Both the position numbers and the translations under genes were made by a program. A DNA stretch of 43,819 nucleotides from Sphingomonas bacterium (GTDB lineage Bacteria > Pseudomonadota > Alphaproteobacteria > Sphingomonadales > Sphingomonadaceae): positions 1 to 43,819 of the forward strand of contig JAQGKS010000041.1 in the NCBI GenBank assembly GCA_028289965.1, given 5' to 3'. Below are positions 7,740-15,817 of this stretch, one piece after another (position 1 is the first letter of the stretch; each line of letters opens with the position of its first letter). The notes beneath the pieces were generated by a model, which saw nothing but the letters and a program-made list of their open reading frames with translations, had not been told where the DNA came from and did no database searches.

Positions 7740-8714
7740 ATGGCAGCGCGCGCCTATTGGAAAGGCCAGATCCGGCTGGCCCTCGTCTCCATTCCGGTCG
7801 AGATCTACTCGGCCACCAAAAGCGGTGCGTCGATCGCGTTCCACCAGATCCACGAGCCCTCGGGCAAGCGCGTCAAGTATGAGAAGGTGGTGCCCGGCAT
7901 CGGGCCCGTCGACGTCGACGAGATCATCAAGGGCTTCGAGTATGAGAAGGGCGAATATGTCCTGATCGACGAGAAGGAGATCGAAGGGGTCAAGCTGGAG
8001 AGCAAGAAGACGCTGGAGCTGACCCAGTTCGTCGACAGCCACGACATCGATCCGATCTATTACGACAAGCCTTATTACGTCGTGCCCGCCGACGATCTGG
8101 CGGAGGAGGCGTTCATCGTGCTGCGCGAGGCGCTGCGCAAATCGCGCAAGATCGGGCTGGGGCAGCTGGCGCTGCGCGGCCGCGAATATGTCGTCAGCAT
8201 CAAGCCATGCGGGCGCGGCATGGTGCTGGAGACGCTGCGTTATGCCGACGAGGTCAACAAGGCCGCATCCTTCTTCCGATCGATCGGTGACGAAAAGCCG
8301 GACGAGGAGTTGCTGGATCTCGCCACTACCCTGATCGACAAGAAGAGCGGCGAATTCGACGCGGGCGACTTCCACGATCGCTACGTCGATGCGCTGAGGG
8401 ATCTGATCGAGCGCAAGAAGAAGGGCAAGACGATCAGCACGTCCGACGAGGACGAGGCGCCTGCCGCCCGCGGCTCGAACGTCGTCGATCTGATGGCTGC
8501 GCTGAAGCGATCGCTCGACAAGCCCGCAGGCGGCGCCAGGGCTGCACCAAAGAAATCGGCGGAGACCGCCGAGGAGCCGACCCCGATCAAGGCCGCACCC
8601 AAGAAGGCAGCGCCGCGCAAGCCGGCCGCGGCAAAGGCGGATGCGGATGCGGATGCGGATGGCGGCGCCGGCGCCGGCGCCAAGCCCAAGGCGCCTGCGC
8701 GCAAGCGGGCCTGA
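7740..8714 (+). CDS. ku: Ku-type DNA end-binding protein
   Basis: Homodimeric ring that binds broken DNA ends and recruits LigD for non-homologous end joining. The core (residues 1 to about 250) starts with MAARAYWKGQIRLALVSIPV and includes the typical KYEKVVPG, YYDKPYYVVP and LGQLALRGREYVV segments. After VVDLMAALKRSLD the protein becomes a Lys/Ala/Pro-rich tail of about 65 residues with an (Ala-Asp)4 run and a (Gly-Ala)3 run encoded by DNA hexamer repeats. Basic tails of this kind in bacterial Ku proteins affect DNA binding. ligD follows after three bases. AAGGG precedes the ATG. Confidence 0.96.
   Translation: MAARAYWKGQIRLALVSIPVEIYSATKSGASIAFHQIHEPSGKRVKYEKVVPGIGPVDVDEIIKGFEYEKGEYVLIDEKEIEGVKLESKKTLELTQFVDSHDIDPIYYDKPYYVVPADDLAEEAFIVLREALRKSRKIGLGQLALRGREYVVSIKPCGRGMVLETLRYADEVNKAASFFRSIGDEKPDEELLDLATTLIDKKSGEFDAGDFHDRYVDALRDLIERKKKGKTISTSDEDEAPAARGSNVVDLMAALKRSLDKPAGGARAAPKKSAETAEEPTPIKAAPKKAAPRKPAAAKADADADADGGAGAGAKPKAPARKRA
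8637..8681 (+). repeat. two in-frame hexanucleotide repeat tracts in the ku tail
   Basis: GCGGAT is repeated four times without error at 8637-8660, and GGCGCC three times at 8664-8681. They encode Ala-Asp and Gly-Ala dipeptide repeats. Because units are six bases, slippage changes tail length by whole dipeptides without breaking the frame. Confidence 0.85.
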
Positions 8715-8717
8715 TCG

Positions 8718-11285
8718 ATGGCGCGCACGCCCAGGGCCGAACCCGCGACCCTCGCCGCCACCGGATCGGACGGTCCGCTGGCGAAGTACAATTCGAAGCG
8801 GGACTTCACCAGGACCGCCGAGCCGGCCGGCACGCTGGCCGAACGGCCCGGCCACAGCTTCATGGTCCAGAAGCACGATGCGACGCGGCTCCACTACGAT
8901 TTCCGGCTGGAGCTGGACGGCGTGCTGAAGAGCTGGGCGGTAACGCGCGGCCCCAGCCCCAACCCGGAGGACAAACGCCTCGCCGTCCGCACGGAGGATC
9001 ATCCGCTCTCCTACGCCACGTTCGAGGGCACGATACCCAAGGGCCAATATGGCGGCGGCACGGTGATGCTGTGGGATCGCGGTACATGGGTGCCGCATCC
9101 CGGCAAGGACCCGTCGAAGACGATCGAAGAAGGCCACCTCCACTTCACGCTGGAGGGCGAGCGGATGAAGGGCGAATGGATCCTGATCCGCCTGAAGCCG
9201 CGTGCCGGCGATCGGAGCGAGAACTGGCTGCTGCGCAAGGTGGCGGACATGCAGGCGGGCGCGTCGGGCGATCTGGTGGAGAAGTACGTCACCAGCGTGG
9301 CCAGCGGCCGATCGATGATCGAGATCGCCGAGGGCAAGCCCGCGCCCGATGCCCCCGCCGCCCCTCGCAAGCGTTCCGGGAAAGCCAAAGCTGCGGAGGA
9401 ACCCGCGAGGGAATCCGCGGCAAAGAAGCCCCCGGCAAAGAGGCCCGCGGCCTCCACCGCCCTGCCCGCCTTCCGCGATCCGCAACTGGCTACCCTGGTC
9501 GACAGCGTTCCCGCGGGTGCCGGCTGGCTGCACGAGGTGAAATATGACGGCTATCGCTGCCTGCTGGCGGTGGCCGGCGGCGCGGCGCGCACGTTCACCC
9601 GTTCCGGGCAGGACTGGTCCGACAAGTTCGCGCCGATCGTCGCCGCGGCGGAGAAGCTCGATCTGCCGGCGGCTCTGATCGATGGCGAGATCGTCGCTCT
9701 GGACAAGGATGGCAGGCCCAGTTTCCAGGCATTGCAGGCCAGTTTGAAGGAAGGCAGCGGCACGCTGGCCTTCTTCGCGTTCGACCTGCTGGAGGAAAAT
9801 GGCGAGGACCTGACGGGATTGGGCAATCGCGAACGCAAGGCGCGGCTCAGCGCCCTGCTCGATGGTGCGCCAGCGCCGATTCACGTCGCCGAGCACGTCG
9901 AACAGGGTGAGAAGCTGTTCCACGCGCTCTGCGCCGAGGGTTATGAGGGCGTCATCTCCAAGCGCGCGGATGCGCCGTATCGCGGCCGGCGATCGTCCAA
10001 CTGGCTGAAGATCAAGTGCATAAAGCGGCAGGAGTTCGTGATCGTCGGCTGGACGGCGAGCGACAAGCAGCGGGGCTTTCGTTCGCTGCTCCTCGGCCTG
10101 AACGAGGATGGCCGGCTGCGCTATGCGGGAAAGGCCGGCACCGGCTTCACGAATGCCCGGATCGACGAACTGATGGCGAAGATGAAGCCGCTCGCCCGTA
10201 CCGAGCCGACTGTCGAGGCGCCGCGGCTGGTGGCACGCGAGGCGCACTGGATCGAGCCGCAGCTGGTTGCCGAGATCGCTTTCACCGAGTTCACCGGCGA
10301 TGGCGTGCTCCGCCATCCGAGCTTCCTCGGGCTGCGCGAAGACAAGGCCGCCGCCGATGTCGTCGAGGAAAAGCCGCTACGCGTGCAGAAGATCGCCGCC
10401 GAGGCCCGCCCGGCGCCGGACATGGCGGGGGTGAAGATCACCAACCCCGATCGGGTGGTCTTTCCCGAATCCGGCATCACCAAGGGTGAACTGGCGAATT
10501 ACTATGCCAGCGTCGCCCCGCCGATGCTCGAGTGGCTCGGCGATCGCCCGGTCAGCCTGGTGCGCTGCCCCCAGGGGCGCGCCAAGCAGTGCTTCTTCCA
10601 GAAGCACGATGCCGGCAGCTTCGGCGATGCGGTGAAGCACGTGCCGATCCGCGAAAAGGACGGATCGCACCAGCCCTACCTCTATGTCGACGATGCCCGC
10701 GGGCTGCTGACCTGCGTGCAGATGGGAGCGATCGAGTTCCACGGCTGGGGATCGAAGATCGCCGATGTGGAGATGGCCGATCGGCTGGTATTCGATCTCG
10801 ATCCGGACGAGGGGCTCGGCTTCGAGGCGGTGAAGGTTGCCGCGGCGCAGTTGCGCGACGTTCTTGCCGACATGGGCCTGCCGAGCGACCCGCTGCTTTC
10901 CGGCGGCAAGGGCGTGCATGTCTGCGTCGCCCTGGATGCCACGCGGGACTGGGTGGCGGTAAAGGATTTTGCCAGCCGCTTTGCCCGTGCGATCTCAGCC
11001 GCGCACCCCGTTAGGTTCACCGCGAACATGAAGAAGACGGAGCGCACCGGCCGCATCTTCCTCGATTGGCTGCGCAACCAGCGCGGCGCGACGGCGATCC
11101 TGCCTTATGCGGTGCGCGCCCGCGCCAACGCGCCCGTTGCCGCGCCGGTCACGTGGGACGAACTGGCGGCGCTGGACACGGCCGCGCGCTACACGATCAA
11201 GGATGCCGATCTGCTGATCGAGCGCGCGGCATCGGCGGCGCTTGCCGATTGGGGGCGCAAGGCGCGCACGCTGCCCGATCTGTGA
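8718..11285 (+). CDS. ligD: multifunctional ATP-dependent DNA ligase D
   Basis: Single-polypeptide end-joining machine, 855 residues, in the order phosphoesterase-ligase-polymerase. Phosphoesterase (about 20-200): His53, His59, Asp61, Arg63 and His95 reproduce the spacing of the known metal/phosphate ligands of Pseudomonas LigD. A Lys/Ala/Pro linker (about 210-245) follows. Ligase: adenylated Lys275 in HEVKYDGYR, Glu324 in LIDGEIVALD, and motif IV EGVISKRADAPYRG. Polymerase/primase (about 570-855): metal Asp693 and Asp695 in FDLDPDEG, SGGKGVH (728-734) and Asp783 in FLDWLRN. All three active sites look intact. It is translationally linked to ku. Confidence 0.97.
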   Translation: MARTPRAEPATLAATGSDGPLAKYNSKRDFTRTAEPAGTLAERPGHSFMVQKHDATRLHYDFRLELDGVLKSWAVTRGPSPNPEDKRLAVRTEDHPLSYATFEGTIPKGQYGGGTVMLWDRGTWVPHPGKDPSKTIEEGHLHFTLEGERMKGEWILIRLKPRAGDRSENWLLRKVADMQAGASGDLVEKYVTSVASGRSMIEIAEGKPAPDAPAAPRKRSGKAKAAEEPARESAAKKPPAKRPAASTALPAFRDPQLATLVDSVPAGAGWLHEVKYDGYRCLLAVAGGAARTFTRSGQDWSDKFAPIVAAAEKLDLPAALIDGEIVALDKDGRPSFQALQASLKEGSGTLAFFAFDLLEENGEDLTGLGNRERKARLSALLDGAPAPIHVAEHVEQGEKLFHALCAEGYEGVISKRADAPYRGRRSSNWLKIKCIKRQEFVIVGWTASDKQRGFRSLLLGLNEDGRLRYAGKAGTGFTNARIDELMAKMKPLARTEPTVEAPRLVAREAHWIEPQLVAEIAFTEFTGDGVLRHPSFLGLREDKAAADVVEEKPLRVQKIAAEARPAPDMAGVKITNPDRVVFPESGITKGELANYYASVAPPMLEWLGDRPVSLVRCPQGRAKQCFFQKHDAGSFGDAVKHVPIREKDGSHQPYLYVDDARGLLTCVQMGAIEFHGWGSKIADVEMADRLVFDLDPDEGLGFEAVKVAAAQLRDVLADMGLPSDPLLSGGKGVHVCVALDATRDWVAVKDFASRFARAISAAHPVRFTANMKKTERTGRIFLDWLRNQRGATAILPYAVRARANAPVAAPVTWDELAALDTAARYTIKDADLLIERAASAALADWGRKARTLPDL

Positions 11286-11338
11286 GACGCGACGGCCGCT
11301 TCCTGCCCCCTTCCCAACCCGACCGGCACCAGCTACCG

Positions 11339-11350
11339 TAACGATAGTTA
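11339..11350 (+). promoter_or_regulatory. short palindrome TAAC-GATA-GTTA before the flavoprotein gene
   Basis: TAAC (11339-11342) and GTTA (11347-11350) are inverted around GATA, 19 bases before the start codon at 11369. In the 83-base gap after ligD this is the only AT-rich palindromic element, so it may be a -10 region or operator for the flavocytochrome pair. Confidence 0.3.
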
Positions 11351-11368
11351 AGGTCTGGGGAGAGGACC

Positions 11369-12937
11369 ATGGAAATGCAGCTTCCGCCGGGGCTGGACCG
11401 GCGCGGATTCGATTCGGCGCTGGCGGCGATGCGCCGTACGATCGGCGATACCAAGGTGTTCGCCACCGATCTCGATCGCCAGACCTATATCGATGCCTAT
11501 GCACTGGGCGACGGGATGGAACATGCCGCCAGCATGGCCCTTGCGCCGGAGACGGTGCAGGAGGTGCAGGCGATCGTCCGCGTCGCCAACGAGCACAAGC
11601 TGCCGCTGTGGCCGGTCTCGCGCGGGCGCAACCTCGGCTACGGCATGGCCGCGCCGCGGATGGCGGGCAGCGCCGTCCTCGACATGACCCACATGAACAA
11701 GATCATCGAGGTCGACACCCGCTACGCCCATGCGCAGCTGGAGCCCGGCGTCGGCTTCTATCAGATGCACGAGCATCTGCGCGACAACCGCATCCCGCTA
11801 TGGATGTCGGTGCCGGCGAACGGCTGGGGTTCGGTGATCGGCAACGCACTGGAACGGGGCATCGGCTACACCCCCTACGGCGATCACACCTCCAAGATCT
11901 GCGGCATGGAGGTGGTGACCCCGACCGGCGAGATCGTCCGCACCGGCATGGGCGCGATGGAGGGCAACAAGGCGTGGGCGCATTACCCGCACGGCTTCGG
12001 CCCGAGCTGGGATCAGATGTTCGTCCAGTCGAACTTCGGCATCGTCACCAAGGCCAATATGTGGCTGATGCCCGAGCCCGAAATGTCGGCCCACGTGCAG
12101 GTCAACCTGCCCCGGCCGGAAGATATCGGCTGGGCGATCGATGCGCTGGCCGAACTGCGGCAGCGCGGCGTGATCGAACACAACATCATCTTCGGCAACT
12201 ATCTGCACGATGCGTCGGCATTCACGACCCGCGCCGACTGGTATCAGGGCGAAGGCCCCCTGCCCGATGCCATCGCCGAAAAGATCCAGAAGCAGTTCAA
12301 CGTGGGCTGGTGGACGTTCCACCTCTCGCTGTTCGGCTATGGCCGGATCGTCGAGGAGAACATGAAGATCGTGCGCGCCGCGCTCGAGCCCCGGCTCGGC
12401 GCCGGGCTCGACTGGAAGCTGTGGAAGCGGGGCGAGCCGATCGAGCCGTTCGGCCCGTCCACCGGCGTACCGTTCGTGCTGCCGCTGAACGTCGCCAACT
12501 GGATGGGCGGGCGCGGCGGGCACGTCGGCTTCTCCCCGGTCATGCCGCCGTCGGGCGAACTGGCGCTGGCCGCGTTCCGCAGCCGCAAGGCGCGATTCGA
12601 AGCCGCGGGGCTGGATTATTATTGCAGCTTCACGATGGGCCACCGCCACATCGCCAACGTCAACATGATCATCTTCAACCGCGACGATGCCGACATGGTC
12701 AAACGCACCCAGGCGCTGTTCACGCAGATGATCAAGGATGCGCGCGAGGAGGGCTATGGCGAGTATCGCACCCACATCGACTATATGGATCCGGTGGCCG
12801 ACACCTATGACTTCAACAACGGCGCGCTGATGCGGCTGAACGAGAAGGTCAAGGACGCGCTCGATCCCAATGGCATCCTCGCGCCCGGCAAGAATGGCAT
12901 CTGGCCCGCGCGGCTGCGCAAGGAGAAGCGCGCATGA
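11369..12937 (+). CDS. VAO/PCMH-family FAD-dependent phenol oxidase or dehydrogenase
   Basis: Predicted to oxidise a para-substituted phenol (vanillyl alcohol, eugenol or 4-alkylphenol type). It has 522 residues. An FAD-binding PCMH-type domain includes PVSRGRNLGYG (83-92) and the family signature ERGIGYTPYGDH (162-173). The substrate-phenolate pair Tyr466-Arg467 lies in GEYRTH. From remembered alignments, the covalent Tyr of p-cresol methylhydroxylase (GLYNWRGG) corresponds to Ala here (NVANWMGG), while His385 in GGHVGFSPV matches the histidyl-FAD position of vanillyl alcohol oxidase. No signal peptide is seen. The stop overlaps the start of a cytochrome c gene (ATGA), suggesting cytochrome rather than oxygen as electron acceptor. 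The exact substrate is unknown. Confidence 0.88.
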   Translation: MEMQLPPGLDRRGFDSALAAMRRTIGDTKVFATDLDRQTYIDAYALGDGMEHAASMALAPETVQEVQAIVRVANEHKLPLWPVSRGRNLGYGMAAPRMAGSAVLDMTHMNKIIEVDTRYAHAQLEPGVGFYQMHEHLRDNRIPLWMSVPANGWGSVIGNALERGIGYTPYGDHTSKICGMEVVTPTGEIVRTGMGAMEGNKAWAHYPHGFGPSWDQMFVQSNFGIVTKANMWLMPEPEMSAHVQVNLPRPEDIGWAIDALAELRQRGVIEHNIIFGNYLHDASAFTTRADWYQGEGPLPDAIAEKIQKQFNVGWWTFHLSLFGYGRIVEENMKIVRAALEPRLGAGLDWKLWKRGEPIEPFGPSTGVPFVLPLNVANWMGGRGGHVGFSPVMPPSGELALAAFRSRKARFEAAGLDYYCSFTMGHRHIANVNMIIFNRDDADMVKRTQALFTQMIKDAREEGYGEYRTHIDYMDPVADTYDFNNGALMRLNEKVKDALDPNGILAPGKNGIWPARLRKEKRA

Positions 12938-13347
12938 CGATCCGCCTTCCGCTGCTGATCGCGCTCGCCGCGATCGGGTCGCTCGCCCCTCTCGCCGCGG
13001 CCGTGGCCCAACCGGCGCCCGCCACGCCCAATCCCGCGCCGGCACCGCCCAAGCCGCGCTCCGCGGGCGAAGCCGTGTTCCTGGACAAGTGCCGCTATTG
13101 CCATGTCGAAATGGGGCCGGGCACGCTGACCCTGGCCAAACGGCTGGGGCCGGAGAACGGGCTGCTCGCGGCGCGGCCCGATCTGGATGCCGGCTACGTC
13201 AAGGCGGTGGTGCGCAACGGGCTCAACACGATGCCGCCGATCAACCGGGTCGAGGTGAGCGACGCCGAGCTCGACACGATCGCGACCTGGCTCGCGACCC
13301 ACAATAAGGGCCGCAAGCCCGCGGCAAAGCCGGCGAAGAAGCGCTAG
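12934..13347 (+). CDS. small periplasmic c-type cytochrome, electron acceptor of the flavoprotein
   Basis: A 137-residue single-haem cytochrome. A signal peptide (about 1-26, ending AAAVAQ) is followed by a Pro/Ala-rich linker. The haem site is Cys53, Cys56 and His57 (CRYCH), with Met100 in NTMPPI as probable sixth ligand. The C-terminus is Lys-rich (GRKPAAKPAKKR). The ATG overlaps the flavoprotein stop, the arrangement seen for the cytochrome subunits of p-cresol methylhydroxylase and eugenol hydroxylase. The flavoprotein has no visible export signal, so either it is carried with the cytochrome as in PCMH or the pair meet differently. Confidence 0.88.
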   Translation: MTIRLPLLIALAAIGSLAPLAAAVAQPAPATPNPAPAPPKPRSAGEAVFLDKCRYCHVEMGPGTLTLAKRLGPENGLLAARPDLDAGYVKAVVRNGLNTMPPINRVEVSDAELDTIATWLATHNKGRKPAAKPAKKR

Positions 13348-13364
13348 GCCGGCCTTCCCGGCGC

Positions 13365-13394
13365 GCTCGCCCTCAGCAACCGATGAGGGCGAGC
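13365..13394. terminator. perfect hairpin spanning the folE stop in a convergent gap
   Basis: GCTCGCCCTCA (13365-13375) and TGAGGGCGAGC (13384-13394) form an 11-bp perfect stem with an 8-base loop. One arm contains the folE stop codon. It sits between the converging cytochrome gene and folE and could end transcription from both sides; neither side has a T-run. Confidence 0.45.
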
Positions 13395-13990
13395 ACCTCG
13401 CGCCGGGATCGCTCGTCGGAGCGGAACACGCCCATCATCCGGCTGGTCGTCATCCCCACGCCGGGGGTGCGCACGCCCCGCGCGGTCATGCACGCATGGC
13501 TCGCCTCGATCACCACGGCGACACCGCGCGGCTTCAGATTGTCCCAGATGCAGTCCGCCACCTCCGCGGTCAGCCGCTCCTGCACCTGCAGCCGCCGGGC
13601 AAAGCCGTGGAGCACGCGGGCGAGCTTGGAGATGCCGACGACGTGATCGCGCGGCAGATAGGCGATGTGCGCCTTGCCGATGATCGGCGCCATATGATGC
13701 TCGCAGTGCGACTGGAACGGAATGTCCTTGAGCAGCACGATCTCGTCATAGCCGCCGACCTCCTCGAAGGTCCGGCTGAGATAGCTTGCCGGATCGGTGT
13801 CGTAGCCCTGGCAATATTCCTTCCACGCCCGCGCGACGCGCTTCGGCGTGTCGAGCAGCCCCTCGCGCGCCGGATCGTCGCCGGCCCAGCGGATCAGGGT
13901 GCGGACCGCTTCCTCGATCTCGGGCGGAACGTTGATCTTGGCTGGCGCGGAGACCAGGTCACCCTCGCTCGCGCTATCGGCCATGTTCAT
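13373..13990 (-). CDS. folE: GTP cyclohydrolase I
   Basis: First step of tetrahydrofolate synthesis, GTP to dihydroneopterin triphosphate. It has 205 residues with zinc ligands Cys96 and His99 (SHCEHHMAP) and Cys167 ([10 protein letters not shown]), plus the conserved [26 protein letters not shown]. The N-terminal 20 residues are variable. The start at 13990 has GGGAGAGGTGG immediately upstream; a second ATG two codons later is equally possible. It stands alone between the flavocytochrome pair and the tRNA. Confidence 0.96.
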   Translation of the reverse strand: MNMADSASEGDLVSAPAKINVPPEIEEAVRTLIRWAGDDPAREGLLDTPKRVARAWKEYCQGYDTDPASYLSRTFEEVGGYDEIVLLKDIPFQSHCEHHMAPIIGKAHIAYLPRDHVVGISKLARVLHGFARRLQVQERLTAEVADCIWDNLKPRGVAVVIEASHACMTARGVRTPGVGMTTSRMMGVFRSDERSRREVLALIGC

Positions 13991-14056
13991 CCACCTCTCC
14001 CATCGCGAACCCTCACCCGCGCCTCGGGGAGCAGCGCACTCGCTCTAATGCTTCGA

Positions 14057-14133
14057 TGGTGACCCGAGAGGGACTCGAACCCCCGACCTCGAAATTAGGA
14101 ATTTCTTGCTCTGTCCGGCTGAGCTACCGGGCC
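14057..14133 (-). tRNA. tRNA-Arg (anticodon CCT)
   Basis: Reading the minus strand from 14133, the acceptor GGCCCGG pairs with TCGGGTC (two G-U pairs). The D-stem is GCTC/GAGC, and the anticodon loop TTCCTAA has CCT as anticodon with T33 present. The T-arm GGGGG-TTCGAGT-CCCTC is standard, and CCA is encoded. The outermost pair of the anticodon stem (27-43, A-G) is mismatched. Decodes AGG, a rare codon in this GC-rich genome. Confidence 0.95.
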
Positions 14134-14237
14134 ACTGCCGAACCCCTAGCCCGCTGCCCCTTTGCCTGCAAGAATGGCGTTCCCCCACCGTTCGGGCCAG
14201 GGGATCCGATGGCATATCCTGCGGGACAGGCCCGCGT

Positions 14238-14693
14238 TCAATTGTCGACGCCGGGCGGTCGCACCGGGAAGGGCAAGGGGGCGACTTCGATCCCCTCGTC
14301 CACCAGCGCGCGCGCGTCGTCGGCGGTCGCCTGACCGTGGATCGAGCGGGCCTTGCTCTCACCGAGATGGATCGCGCGCGCCTCGTCGGCGAAGCGCGAA
14401 CCGACATAATCGGACGATTCGAGCGCCTTGGCCTGCGCCGCCGCCATCGCCCGCAGCATCTCCTTCATCGCGACCATGCCGTTGTTGGTCATCGCGGCGG
14501 GCGCCCGGCGCTCCACCCGCTGATTGCCCTTGGCACCCAGCCGCGGCGTCATCGGCGCCTTGTCGACCTCCTCGCTGCCGCACATCGGGCAGGCGACGAG
14601 GCCGCGGGCCTGCTGGCCTTCATAATCGGCGGTCGAGCCGAACCATGCCTCGAACACATGGCCGCCGCCGCACACCAGATCGAATACGATCAT
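14238..14693 (-). CDS. DUF1178 family protein
   Basis: Conserved alphaproteobacterial protein of unknown function, 151 residues. It begins MIVFDLVCGGGHVFEAWFGS, the family signature. Cys8/His12 and the CPMC pair (Cys35, Cys38) suggest a small zinc-ribbon-like N-terminal domain; the remainder is Ala/Glu-rich and probably helical. The ATG overlaps the stop of the upstream amidase by four bases (ATGA). This places it in a tight grx-nit-DUF1178 operon, a common alphaproteobacterial arrangement. The role is unknown; thiol metabolism is suggested only by context. Confidence 0.88.
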   Translation of the reverse strand: MIVFDLVCGGGHVFEAWFGSTADYEGQQARGLVACPMCGSEEVDKAPMTPRLGAKGNQRVERRAPAAMTNNGMVAMKEMLRAMAAAQAKALESSDYVGSRFADEARAIHLGESKARSIHGQATADDARALVDEGIEVAPLPFPVRPPGVDN

Positions 14694-15517
14694 GCCGCGA
14701 TCTCCGCCGGCGCGATCGGCCGCCGGTGGGCGATCGCCGGGATGCGCGCGCGCACCTCCGCCACCCGGCCCAGATCGATCTCCACGATCGCGATCCCTTC
14801 TTGCTCGCCCATGTCGAGCAGCACCTCGCCCCACGGATCGACGACGAGCGAATGGCCATAGGTGGTGCGGCCATCGGCGTGGTGGCCATGCTGGGCGGCG
14901 GCGATGACGAAGGCGCCCGCCTCGATCGCCCGCGCGCGCAGCAGCACATGCCAATGCGCCTGCCCGGTGGGCACGGTGAAGGCGGAAGGCACCGACAGCA
15001 TCACCGCGCCACCGTCGCTCAACGCACGGTAGAGATCGGGGAAACGCAGATCGTAGCAGACCGAAAGGCCCAACCTGCCCCACGGCGTCTCGGCGATGCT
15101 CGTCCGGGTGCCGGGCGCATAGCTCGCCGATTCGCGCCAGCTTTCGCCGGAGGGCAGATCGACGTCGAACAGGTGGATCTTGTCATACCGGGCGCGAATC
15201 GCGCCGGTGCCGTCGATCAGCACGCTGCGATTGACCAGCCGCTCGGCCCCCGCCTGCCGCAGCGCCAGCGAACCAAGCTGGATCCACAGGCCGGTGCGGG
15301 CGGCCGCCTCGCGCACCGCGGCGAGAACGCAGTCGTCATTCTCCAAGGCGATCTTGCCCGCCGCCCGTGCGCGGTCGCGGTCGAGCAGGCCGCTCATCTC
15401 GGGCGTGAACATCATGTCGGCGCCGCTGGCGGCCGCTTGCTCGATCCGCTCGACGATGGCGCGGGCATTCGCCTCCGGATCGATTCCGGTGCGGGATTGG
15501 AGGATCGCGGCGCTCAT
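14690..15517 (-). CDS. carbon-nitrogen hydrolase, Nit1/deaminated-glutathione amidase-like
   Basis: Nitrilase-superfamily amidase of 275 residues with the Glu-Lys-Cys triad: Glu40 (FTPEMSG), Lys113 (YDKIHLFDVDLP) and Cys154 (LSVCYDLRFPDLYR). The DKIHLFDVD and CYDLRFP signatures place it with the Nit1/Nit2 branch, whose members remove the amide of deaminated glutathione or omega-amides. Its neighbour is a glutaredoxin gene, with which it overlaps by one base (TGATG), making a glutathione-repair role attractive but inferred. The C-terminus overlaps the DUF1178 start. Confidence 0.9.
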   Translation of the reverse strand: MSAAILQSRTGIDPEANARAIVERIEQAAASGADMMFTPEMSGLLDRDRARAAGKIALENDDCVLAAVREAAARTGLWIQLGSLALRQAGAERLVNRSVLIDGTGAIRARYDKIHLFDVDLPSGESWRESASYAPGTRTSIAETPWGRLGLSVCYDLRFPDLYRALSDGGAVMLSVPSAFTVPTGQAHWHVLLRARAIEAGAFVIAAAQHGHHADGRTTYGHSLVVDPWGEVLLDMGEQEGIAIVEIDLGRVAEVRARIPAIAHRRPIAPAEIAA

Positions 15518-15774
15518 CAGGTGGCGAGCAGCGGATCCAGCTTACCCGCCGCTTCCAGCGCCGCCAGATCATCCGATCCGCCGACATGGCGATCATCGAT
15601 GAAGATCTGCGGCACGGTCGACCGGCCATTGGCACGCTGCAGCATCTCGCCGCGCTTCGGGCCGCCCATGGTGATGTCATATTCCTCGAAGGCCGCGCCC
15701 TTGTCGGCAAGGAGCCGCTTCGCCCGGGTGCAATAGGGGCACATATATTTGGTGTAGATCTCGACCTTCGCCAT
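15517..15774 (-). CDS. grxC: glutaredoxin (GrxC type)
   Basis: An 85-residue dithiol glutaredoxin: active site Cys12-Pro-Tyr-Cys15 (MCPYCTRAK), cis-Pro motif STVPQIFID and the glutathione-binding GGSDDL. The ATG at 15774 gives the standard family N-terminus MAKVEIYTK; upstream in-frame sequence belongs to no known domain. It overlaps the following amidase start by one base and starts 43 bases after comF. Confidence 0.95.
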   Translation of the reverse strand: MAKVEIYTKYMCPYCTRAKRLLADKGAAFEEYDITMGGPKRGEMLQRANGRSTVPQIFIDDRHVGGSDDLAALEAAGKLDPLLAT

Positions 15775-15817
15775 CACGCCATCCTTCGTCACCACGGTGC
15801 AGCTAGGTGCCCGCACG

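Noticed and set aside
7428-10316. A 962-codon open frame on the minus strand opposite rplI, ku and ligD
   Set aside because: Same reasoning: it runs antisense through three conserved genes and the terminator hairpin, with no recognisable domain.
14057-14133. tRNA-Arg as an integration site with xerD as a phage integrase
   Set aside because: No integrase is adjacent, no repeat of the tRNA 3' end is seen nearby, and the recombinase 7 kb away has chromosomal XerD length and motifs.
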